Shown piece by piece: positions 56,010-64,000 of a stretch of DNA of 64,000 nt (position 1 is its first letter; every line of letters starts with the position of its first letter). Where the stretch lies: the NCBI RefSeq assembly GCF_026210795.1, contig NC_089457.1, positions 248,001-312,000 of the forward strand. Reading direction: 5' to 3'. The DNA is from Rhizophagus irregularis. Its lineage: Eukaryota; Glomeromycota; Glomeromycetes; Glomerales; Glomeraceae. The translations under genes and the position numbers were made by a program. The notes beneath the pieces were generated by a model, which worked only from the letters and a program-made list of their open reading frames with translations, made no database searches and was not told the origin of the DNA.

Positions 56010-57126
56010 GGAAAATAATAAAACTACCACTATTCGATTCATCTCAGTGAGACGATTCTAACAAGCTATGATACATCTTTGTACGATTATTAGATGCCAA
56101 GTTATTTAATATATTCTTTATATAACTGTGATTATAAACGGTTCTTTTTAATATAAGATTTTTGAGGATAGGTGTGATAGTGACTATAGATAGATTGTGA
56201 CTATATAGGATAGATTTTAATAATAAAGTGTTTTGAACATTCAACTGGTGTGACTATATAGTAGAATGTGACTATAACGGGAGTGACTATAGAGGGAGTT
56301 GACTGTAATAGTGTTTAAAATATTTTTTACCTTCCACCAATTTAATGTATCACTAAGAGCTGATGCACGATCATCTTTGATAAATGTTTCAAATTTATTT
56401 GATTTTTCAACACGTCGTTGTTTGGAAATATGCGTAATAAGATCCTCATCAAATGAATCATATTCATTGTTAATGTTGTTAATTTCTATTGGTGCATATT
56501 TTCCCTTATAAATTTTAAGCACCTATTGAAATAAAAAGTATAATGAAAATAAAATAAAATTTAAAATACAAAAAAAAAATTAAATTAATACTTTTTTCCT
56601 TACTGATTCAATCCATTGCTTATCCCATTTTTAATCTTTCATGTATTGAATTTTAAGTCGTAAATCTAGAACTATTAAAAATGAAAATATTATAATTTTA
56701 AAATTAAATTCATACTTAAATAATTTACAATTAACAACTTACCTAAGGAAATAGCCCTATAAAAAGTATTTATATTTAAAATATAATTAAAAACTTTTTA
56801 AAATATATTTAAAATATACTTAAAATATATTTAATTTAAAAAATTGCGAAATACTTATAATATACTTAAAATGTATTTAAAATTATCTTAAAATATATTT
56901 CTAATATATTTAATTTTTGTTCAAATACTTAAAATATACTTAAATTATATTTAAATTAAAATTTAAGTATATTATAGATATATTTTTTACATACTTAAAA
57001 TATACTTATAATATATTTCATAATATATTTTAAGTATATTTTAAGTATGTAAAAAATATACTTATAATAATCTTATAATATACTTAAATTTTAATTTAAA
57101 TATAATTTAAATATATTTTAAGTATA

Positions 57127-57415
57127 GGAGTTTGCTATTTATCACCGGCGGTGATTATCACCGGTGTCACGTGATTTTATAAAATTTGGCCGGAATTAAG
57201 GAATTGATATATAAATTTCCTTTCATGGAGTTTGAGTAACATTACACAATCCAAAAAGGTAATTTGCTTTCATCAAAAATGAGAAAATGCATTACACACG
57301 ATTCCAAAAAAGGAAATTTTTATGTAGATCACCTAGTTCTGGCCAAAATTTTAAAAATCACGTGACACTGGTGATGATCACCGCCGGTGATTTGTAGCAA
57401 TTTTATTAAGTATAT
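57127..57415. mobile_element. 289-bp MITE with CACCGGCGGTGA ends
   Basis: Long inverted ends share TTGCTA, ATCACCGGCGGTGAT and GTCACGTGATTTT in the same order. Possible 9-bp duplication TTAAGTATA on both sides, but the surrounding repeat is made of that word, so it may be fortuitous. Interior includes GGAAATTTTTATG and other AT-rich sequence. Confidence 0.75.
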
Positions 57416-57422
57416 GGGCAAA

Positions 57423-57596
57423 AATTAAATATGAGCTGCTGATGGCAAAGCAAAGGGGATAGGATCTAAAAATTTTTTTTGAGATTTCATTACAACTGTA
57501 ATTTTTGGATAAATTGGAGCATAATTATCATATAAACTTAAGAAATTTTTTTTTGAGGCTATCCCCTTGTTTTGCTGTGCTTATCCCCATATATTA
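57423..57596. mobile_element. About 174-bp MITE-like element
   Basis: ATATGGGC then GGCAAAGCAAAGGGGATAG on the left pairs with inverted GGGGATAAGCACAGCAAAAC and AAGGGGATAG on the right. It lies next to the preceding MITE inside the foldback. No duplication is clear. Confidence 0.55.
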
Positions 57597-57826
57597 AACA
57601 TATATTTTAAGATAATTTTAAGTATATTTTAGATATATTAAAAATATATTATAAGTATTTTGCAATTTTTAAATTAAGTATATTTTAAATATATTTTAAG
57701 TATATTTTAAGTATAATACTTTTAATAGGATAGTATATATAGATGTATCAGTTTTATCATGATAGTCTAGCAATTTTCTAATTGCATTGCTTGCTGCTTC
57801 CTATATATATAAAAATATAATTAATA

Positions 57827-58254
57827 CAGTTGACTCTGGTTATAACAAACCTGTTTATACCAAAACCTTGCTATACCGAATCATAATTTCCAGAACTGAT
57901 TTTTTATAAATAATTTCACTAGATATAACGAACTTTTATAATAAAACACTATATAACGCATCTGAACTAAACTTAACCAGCCCCTATATATCAGCTATAT
58001 AATAACTTTATATTTTCTATAACAAACGATCATGTGACTATATAGTAGTCCAGGCCAATTTTATAGTGCTGGCCAGAATTACTAGTAATTTTTTTGAAAA
58101 TTTATGTTAAAAGAAATTATAATTTTGGCCAGCATTACAAATTTGGCCTAAATTACCTATAAAGAAAACTAGTTTGGTATATTATATAACGAATTCACTA
58201 TATACTGAACTAAACCTTCTAGAACAGAGGGTTCGTTATATCCAGAGTTAACTG
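57827..58254. mobile_element. 428-bp pogo/Tigger-type MITE
   Basis: Ends CAGTTGACTCTGGTTATAAC and (inverted) CAGTTAACTCTGGATATAAC, flanked by TA (57825-57826, 58255-58256), as for Tc1/mariner-pogo elements. The interior repeats TATAACGAA-like words near both ends and GGCCAGAATTAC in the middle. It lies in an intron of the hAT pseudogene. The TIR resembles but is distinct from that of the 33646/56305 element. Confidence 0.9.
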
Positions 58255-59287
58255 TATAAGAATTTAAAAATCAAATATAATCTCAAGTTTAAACTCACTT
58301 TTTTCTCTTTGTAATGTCAAGGTGAATCCCAAAAATCTTCTAATCTACTTAACAAAATATTATAATATGGTATTACATAAGCTATTGTTGGATAAGTTTC
58401 AGACTTTCAGCACATATTTGCTTTGTTGCTTTAGAAAAACCCTAATTATAAGTTATAAATTATAAATAAATGTTATATTAAAAATACCTTCAGTTTTTTA
58501 AATTTATAAATTATAATTTACTTTTAACATTAGTTCAATTTCTGCAAGGCATTTCCATTCTTTTTCGTTAAGTGTAAAAGAACGAAGATTTATATCACTA
58601 TTACTTAATGTATTTAATGGCTACGGTAATAATTAATAAATTAATTTAATTCTTGTTTTTATTATAATAAATAAAAATTTGAGTACAATAATGAATATTC
58701 TTACTTCTTTTAATTCTCTTGCTCTAACCAACATATCAAAAGTAGAATTCAACCAAGTCCTTACATCTAATATGACCATTTTATCAGGAATATCTGCAAC
58801 TTTACATTAAGCACTAAATTTTTCTCTTTGTTGTGAAGAAGCTCTTATTTTATTTACAAATAAGAGTACGAAGCTATATTTATAATTTATTTAAATATTA
58901 TTAAATATTATTAATTAAGTTATCAAATAATATTAAAAAATTATTTACCTTGCATAAAATACTTCCAACCACTCCAACTTGATTATTATTATTTTGAATA
59001 TTTTCATGTTGGTTCAAAAATTCATCCTCACTTGTATTTACAGTTGCTTTAAGTGATTTAAGTGCTTCTTGAGCGGCAAGATTGATGATATGGGCCAAAT
59101 AACAGACATGTTGGTTAACATTATCAAATTCTATATTTTTTTCTACAAGTTTATTTGAAACTTCTTCAAGAAAGGTATTATTGTTACTGGCATTATCAGT
59201 TGTAATACCAAGTATCTATAAAAAAGTATTTATTTAATTATTCTGTTATAACTTTATAAAATGATTTAAATTAAAGATAAATCTAAT

Positions 59288-59518
59288 TGTAACAGCCTGT
59301 TATGCATCTTATTTGTAACAACCCCAATTTTTATCCAATTAAAATTTAAGATTGGGCATAATGTAAACAAAAACAAAAGATCCGTTGTGTAACTAAGACA
59401 AAAGAACCAAATTAAATTTTGCATATAAAAATTTTATTTGTGAAACACATATTAAATTTATTATTAAAAAAAAATAAAAAAAGGATGTTACAAATAAGAT
59501 ATATAACAGGCTGTTACA
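59288..59518. mobile_element. 231-bp TIR element in a hAT intron
   Basis: The first about 31 bp (TGTAACAGCCTGTTATGCAT, then CTTATTTGTAACA) are matched by the inverted last 31 bp. It is flanked by a 3-bp duplication AAT (59285-59287, 59519-59521). Superfamily uncertain; a 3-bp duplication would suit CACTA or Harbinger-type elements. Confidence 0.8.
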
Positions 59519-60000
59519 AATACATTTTTTCTTAAATTAATTATTTATAAAAACTAACCTTAGTCATAATTCCAAAATCTTTAAGACTTTTGAGAAAAAA
59601 TTCTTTAATATTCTTTCCTGAATATGACCCTTCAAGTTTAACAAAATCTAACAAAATATTTTTTAATTCCCATTCATCTGAAATCCAATAGGCAGTAATA
59701 CCTAGAAAAGATATTGAATTTGATGATATCCAAGCATCAATTGTAAAAGATATCTTACCATTTACTTCCTATAAAAATTAATTTTCTATTTTAATTATTT
59801 ATAAAAATTTATAAAAATAAAAATAAAAAAACCCATTTATATACCTGCAAAACCTTACGAATTTCTTTTATACCATTATTAAAAGTATTTATAATTTCCT
59901 TTTGATAATATCTGCTAATGGGATTGATGCATCCTTTTGTAAAAGATGAATTAAGTTGTAAAAATCTTTAGATTCAATACTAAGAAAAGAATGATCCCAA

Positions 60001-60398
60001 TACTACATAACGTATAAGTAATTTTTGGAAATTATCTTCATTATATAGCTAAATAATTAAATAAATCAAATATTAATTTATTATAGCTATTTTCTAAATT
60101 ATTGACCCCTCCTATTATTTTTAAAAAATTTTTCAGACACAGTCAGACGCAATCAATTGCAGTCAGACGCAGTCAAACACAGTAATTTGGGCTGACTTAT
60201 AGTGCCGGCCGGAATTATGAGTCATGTGGTTATACAAATTCCAAAAAAGGAAATTTTTAAATTTGCAAAAATCAAAATCACAAAAAATATTTTTTTTGTG
60301 GAATGGGTATCGTCCAAAAAGGGGTCGTCTAAAGCTGTGTTCGATCATGTGACTTGACATTTTATAAATAAGCCATTTTTTTATGAACTAAGATTAAT
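60001..60398. other. Unassigned stretch between hAT exon and foldback
   Basis: 60130-60180 contains several CAGTCAGACGCA words. 60190-60360 has GTGCCGGCCGGAATTATGAG and ATCATGTGACTTGAC. The N-terminal hAT exon should be near here but was not recognised. Confidence 0.4.
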
Positions 60399-60650
60399 GT
60401 AAGTATGAAAGTTATAGAATAAGTGTATTTTAGCCTGCTTTACAAGTTTACTTAGTGAAAAAAAGCTGGTTTTAAACACTGTTTTTGACTTTACATATGA
60501 ATGAATAATCTTTGCTGATCATATCCAAAAATGGATGCTAAAAATGAAAAATTCAAATAAGTCAAAAACGGTGTTCAAAACCCCATGTTGCGCACTAAGT
60601 AAATTTGCACAGCAGGCTAAAATACACATATTATGTGTAACTTGAAAGTT
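60399..60650. repeat. Inverted-repeat element, arms about 85 bp
   Basis: The left arm (GTGTATTTTAGCCTGC, TTTACTTAGTG) is matched inverted by 60545-60650. The loop contains a short unrelated sequence. It is immediately followed by the second pogo-type copy at 60658. Likely a MITE; no duplication could be fixed. Confidence 0.65.
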
Positions 60651-60954
60651 TTATATACAGTCAACTCCTTCTATAGTCACTCCCATTATAGTCACATTCT
60701 ACTATATAGTCATATCAGTTGAATGTTCAAAACACTTTATTATTAAAATCTATCCTATATAGTCACAATCTATCTATAGTTACTATCACACCTATCCTCA
60801 AAAAATCTTATATTAAAAAAAACTGTTTATAATCACAGTTATATAAAGAATATATTAAATAACTTGGCATCTAATAATCGTACAAAGATGTATCATAGCT
60901 TGTTAGAATCGTCTCACTGAGACGAATCGAATGGTAGTAGTTTTATCCTTTTCC

Positions 60955-61932
60955 TTTTGCAAGTGTTTACGGCCAGACCACCCATTGCCTCTTATGAGAC
61001 TAATCTCAGGTCTGTGTCCTATCATCTTCAATGGGCAACTATTATACCGAGTACTTAATTCCTCAGGTAACAGCACCACTATAGAAGACATCCCCCATCG
61101 GGCCATTTTAGGCTGATCTGAAGCTAGGTACACGCCGCCTACTCATCCTATACCCATTGCATGATACTGATACTCAATTTATTTAACGACCTTTAGAGAG
61201 CATCTACTTTCATGGAGGACTTTCGACAGGTAACATCAACCATCTAGTACCCTTCCATACTACCATTTTAGGTACTAAGTCTCACTCAAAGGCCACTACA
61301 GCCCGCGATTACCTAGCACCGATAGTACAGTTGTTTACCCCAGTGGTATACTTTGTAGTGACCACTCAGACAGGAAGTAGCAGGCATCTGTCCAGGATCA
61401 CCCCTTATGGTGGGTATCAACCACCAGGGATCACCAACCAGGACCCAAGGAGTAGGGAATCGAACCCCATAGCCATGCTACCTGTTCTGTGCACGAACAC
61501 CTTGGTTGGTCTAAGACCTAACAGAAGGTCTAACTACCACTAAGACATTGCACCCTCAGCTTTACCATCTAGGACGACCATCTAGCCATTACTGACCCCA
61601 AGCGGTATCGTAGAGTGACCATCCGGACAGGAAGTCCCCCCAAGGTATAGTAGTGACCTCAAGGACAGGACTGCGCACATGCCAATGGCCTCATAGGGAA
61701 CGTTAGAAGGACACCATGACCCTTAGTTGAAATGTGCGGCCTAACCGTACACACTAATTCACCATGATGCAGTCCAACTACACTAATCCCTGTACCTTCA
61801 CGCTATTGGTTGTAGCGTCCGCAGTAAAATTCTTTTTATTTCCGTGGTCATGGGAATCGAACCTGCGACCTCACCATACTCAGGCTTAATGAGGGTCTCA
61901 GTGACTAACCACCAAGATAGGGTGACCAACCC
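60955..61932 (-). mobile_element. SINE-B copy 3
   Basis: 978 bp, flanked by copies of the 17-bp sequence (60938-60954 and 61933-61949, reading GGAAAAGGATAAAACTA on the minus strand). Both tRNA-like modules are preserved: first B box at about 61855, second at about 61455 (GGGAATCGAACCCC on the plus strand). It is the cleanest SINE-B copy here. It lies directly downstream of LINE-B, whereas in the other pogo copy two SINE-Bs lie upstream of LINE-A. Confidence 0.85.
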
Positions 61933-61949
61933 TAGTTTTATCCTTTTCC

Positions 61950-64000
61950 TGTGCAAACAGTCTTATGACTTTATCTTTTATTTATATTTAACTTCGAAAT
62001 GATGATCGAACAATATTACAGAAATAAGAAAAGAACTAATAAAAAATAAAAAGAGTAGCTTCACGACTTATACAAGTAAAGAAATCTAAACTAAAATAAA
62101 ATTAAAGCAAAGAAAACCGAACTATTACAGAATCGCATACCCCAACTTTACCCGAAGGCCAGTGTGAGTCAACTATCCAACATCCAAAAATCCAGTCCGT
62201 TACCAGAAAGAGATCCTAAGAGGTTGAACTGTTAAGCGGCGCAGAAAATCCAAGTGCGAGATCCAAGATCCACCCCGAATTATAGAAGAGGATATCCAAG
62301 AAATCCAGGAATCCTGAGAGACTGACGCCAAAGAAGAGTTGTGGTGTTGTGGAGAAATAGTAGTAGGAGAAGAATTTGTAGATGGGCCACGTAATTTAGA
62401 AGCAGCCGAGATACCCTGCGACTCTTCCCAAGCGTGAAAAAGAACATTTCGACACAGCCAAATTTCACCATATAATTCGACTTGGAAGTCATTAAGAAGG
62501 GGAGAAATAATCTTGTAAATAACAGAGAGAGGAAAGTGTTGATTCAAAAATGCCGTTAAATGCGCAGGCAACAATCCTCGAGTAAGCCAAAGACAGGATG
62601 GAGAAGGAGTTTCATAATTCCAGCAATCCAAAGCAAAGAATTCGGTATGAAAGGAATTATCCAAAGATTTCAAGGACAGGAAAGAAGATAAACAAGAATC
62701 TCTAAATTTAATGACTTCAGATCGGTGTGTTAGACAGGGATTTAAATCCGGTAAAATATAAGGACAAGTCCAAAGATGATTCAAATCTTCAGGAGCAGAA
62801 TTACACTGCGGACAGAGCCAGTCAGGAGAATATAAGTAAGGTTTACGTTGTTGGAGAGTAGTCAAGGTAGGCAACATATCCAAAAGAAGTTTAATGCGGA
62901 AGATCCAAAATTCAGGACGACCATTCCTATGTGAAACGAAACCTTTAATTTGTGAAAGGCAAAAATATATACCAGCCCAATCAAAAAGTGAAGGAGAACC
63001 AAGAGCAGTAAAACGCGCTAGTGAACAAAAAGATAAAAGAGCACGAGCATCTGCAATAGAGCGGAGAAAATGTCGAATATTCACGTCAATAGGCAAGGAG
63101 TTAAAAGTCAACAAGCATGGAGCATAACAAAATGTTGAAAGTAGAGTAGTGGGTTGTAAAGACGAATGAGCATCTTTTGCCAAAGAATCCGCTTGTATAT
63201 TGTAGATATCGTCGCAATGAGCAGGGACTTTAATCAATTCGACATTAAGATTACGATCCATGATAAGTTGTTGAATAGAAAGCCAAAGAAGATGATTAGG
63301 TTCTCGGAGCAACTTCGGTGAGAAAGGAGCATCAACAAACCGTGTCCATAGTGAAATTAACTGACTACAGTCAGTATGAATAGAGATTGACGAATCACGG
63401 GAGAGGGCGTTCAATCCTAATAGAACAGCAGAAATTTCGGAACGCAAAGCGGAAGGAAAGTAAGAAGGGAGATGCATGGAAGAAGATTCCAGAACAAGTC
63501 CAACATCATCAAGAGCAATCCAAGCAGAAGTCATGGAAGAAGGCAAAGAATCATTGGCAGGATGGAACGAACCATCTGTGTACAAAGATTGCACAGAAAG
63601 TGGTAAGATAGTGTCTTCAATTCTATCGATTCTATCCTTAAAGAGAGGAGAAAGAGCAGGAGACGTGTTTGAAAAATGAACAAGAGCCAAGGAAGTCGCA
63701 TAACTCCATGAAGTAGATAGAGTAATGGGAAGGTAAGCCGCGAAAACTTTGGCATTTCTGGTAGGATAGCCCATAGTATCCGATAGGATTACATTGAAAA
63801 AACACTTCTCGCTATTACAGCGTTGTTTAATGGCAGATTTCTTGGATAGTGCTGGAATATTAAGAGCACAACCGGGACAAGGGTCATAGGATCGTTCATC
63901 AGCCGAGGTAGATACAGGAAGCCAATGAGACATAATAGCCGAGTTTTGTTTCTTATAAGTGATACACACACGACCAACAGATAAAGTTTGAGTAGCAGAG
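61950..64000 (-). mobile_element. LINE-B, partial at window edge
   Basis: Same family as LINE-A, in opposite orientation. On the minus strand it ends CATAAGACTGTTTGCACA just before the 17-bp flank. Only the RNase H and C-terminal part of ORF2 and the 3-prime UTR (61950-62199) are within the window. Confidence 0.92.
62200..64000 (-). CDS. LINE-B ORF2, RNase H and C-terminal region, partial
   Basis: The frame is open to the window edge (upstream codons SATQTLSVGRV match LINE-A), so the real start lies outside. RNase H landmarks: SLYTDGSFHP, SALRSEISAVLLGLNAL, SIHTDCSQL and NIQADSLAKDAHSSL. The last runs straight on where LINE-A has a stop, and the CCHC-like finger CPQCNSAPEDLNHLWTCP follows. 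It ends QPLRISFW then stop at 62200, past the point where LINE-A has its second nonsense change. This copy therefore defines the intact C-terminus and may be younger. Confidence 0.92.
   Translation of the reverse strand, partial: SATQTLSVGRVCITYKKQNSAIMSHWLPVSTSADERSYDPCPGCALNIPALSKKSAIKQRCNSEKCFFNVILSDTMGYPTRNAKVFAAYLPITLSTSWSYATSLALVHFSNTSPALSPLFKDRIDRIEDTILPLSVQSLYTDGSFHPANDSLPSSMTSAWIALDDVGLVLESSSMHLPSYFPSALRSEISAVLLGLNALSRDSSISIHTDCSQLISLWTRFVDAPFSPKLLREPNHLLWLSIQQLIMDRNLNVELIKVPAHCDDIYNIQADSLAKDAHSSLQPTTLLSTFCYAPCLLTFNSLPIDVNIRHFLRSIADARALLSFCSLARFTALGSPSLFDWAGIYFCLSQIKGFVSHRNGRPEFWIFRIKLLLDMLPTLTTLQQRKPYLYSPDWLCPQCNSAPEDLNHLWTCPYILPDLNPCLTHRSEVIKFRDSCLSSFLSLKSLDNSFHTEFFALDCWNYETPSPSCLWLTRGLLPAHLTAFLNQHFPLSVIYKIISPLLNDFQVELYGEIWLCRNVLFHAWEESQGISAASKLRGPSTNSSPTTISPQHHNSSLASVSQDSWISWISSSIIRGGSWISHLDFLRRLTVQPLRISFW

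Larger units (their letters stand above)
33646..56305. mobile_element. Pogo-type TA-flanked element inflated to 22.7 kb by nested insertions
   Basis: Inverted ends CAGTCAACTCTCTTTATAGT and (inverted) CAGTCAACTCCCTCTATAGT, each next to TA (33644-33645 and 56306-56307). The element sits in an intron of the hAT gene, whose exons resume on each side. Its own sequence is only about 33646-33684, 45536-46144 and 56027-56305, roughly 0.9 kb with no transposase. The rest is SINEs, a CACTA element and a LINE. A second inverted copy starts at 60658. Confidence 0.88.
56756..57729. repeat. Foldback element of TTAAGTATATTT repeats
   Basis: The ends CCTATAAAAAGTATT and (inverted) CCTATTAAAAGTATT continue as long inverted arms (about 56756-56915 against 57575-57729). 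A second palindrome is centred near 57015. It lies in an intron of the hAT pseudogene and has itself been entered by two smaller elements. Confidence 0.75.
56331..60000 (-). pseudogene. hAT transposase pseudogene, multi-exon (core region)
   Basis: Minus-strand exons in order from 60000: about 60000-59845 (IKEIRKVLQ at its end); 59768-59559 (GKISFTIDAWISSNSISFLG, ITAYWISDEWELKNILLDFV, ending FGIMTK); 59215-58949 (ITTDNASNNNTFLEEVSNKL, VCYLAHIINLAAQEALKS); about 58858-58706 (MVILDVRTWLNSTFDMLVRA); about 58625-58520 (FTLNEKEWKCLAEIELMLKV); about 58440-58310 (YVIPYYNILLSRLEDFWDS); about 57801-57731 (ASNAIRKLLDYHDKT); about 56670-56602 (LDLRLKIQYMKD); and 56522-56331 (LKIYKGKYAPIEIN to LNWWK). The last two exons are at 33337-33600. 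DAW, TTDNASNN and the C-terminal signature are hAT landmarks. Stops occur in at least two exons, and several introns hold MITEs. The N-terminal BED-finger region is not visible. Confidence 0.88.
60658..64000 (-). mobile_element. Second pogo-type element copy, inverted, filled by SINE-B and LINE
   Basis: Starts CAGTCAACTCCTTCTATAGT after TA at 60656-60657 and is a near copy, in inverted orientation, of 56027-56305. It runs to 60937, where the 17-bp flank and a SINE-B follow, then a LINE that leaves the window. Its other end is outside. Confidence 0.82.

Overview
The window looks like about 64 kb of very AT-rich, repeat-saturated nuclear DNA from an early-diverging fungus. A Glomeromycotina-type (arbuscular mycorrhizal) genome is the best guess. 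This is inferred from the AT richness, short T-rich introns with CTAAC or TACTAAC branch-site motifs, and the mix of transposase families (MULE/FAR1, hAT, Tigger/pogo, CACTA/Tnp2) with a RNase-H-bearing LINE. No ordinary host gene could be recognised; every identifiable coding region belongs to a transposable element, and most are broken.

Layout, left to right. (1) 0-8 kb: a decayed coding remnant, two copies of a 244-bp hAT-type MITE, a complete but dead MULE (2890-5902, 9-bp target duplication), and foldback repeats. (2) 8-10.8 kb: a GATATC-rich tandem repeat interrupted by a TIR element carrying a 71-bp satellite and by a small TIR element, then a decayed tRNA-like sequence. (3) 10.95-23.2 kb: a CACTA-like element with no transposase. 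It carries arrays of 33-45 nt exon-like blocks separated by short introns on the minus strand (11.5-15.3 kb) and, inside a nested TIR element, on the plus strand (16.9-22.2 kb). It is further interrupted by a TTAA-flanked element, a 1.9-kb hAT-type element that contains a MITE, and a CACTG-ended MITE. (4) 23.6-28 kb: another TIR element with two more short exons, then a second pair of diverging short-exon arrays on either side of the third 244-bp MITE. (5) 28.3-29.9 kb: a dead Tigger-like transposase. (6) 33.3-60 kb: a hAT transposase pseudogene on the minus strand, split by a 22.7-kb composite. The host of that composite is a small pogo-type element (33646-56305, TA duplication). It contains tRNA-derived dimeric SINEs, a nearly complete 9.9-kb CACTA transposon (34220-44095) with a Tnp2-type transposase and an accessory coiled-coil gene, and a 7.8-kb LINE. 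(7) 60.66-64 kb: an inverted second copy of the pogo-type element, again filled at the same site by a SINE and a LINE that runs off the window.

How it fits together: nested insertions give a clear relative order of events. The LINE and SINEs have entered the same 17-bp sequence repeatedly and in different orders, which suggests target preference. CpG positions differ between the two CACTA copies as expected from decay of methylated cytosine. The most unusual feature is the set of short-exon arrays. Each unit has a donor, a branch-site-like motif, a T-tract and an AG acceptor, and many donors lie in perfect inverted repeats whose stem sequences differ between units yet remain paired.
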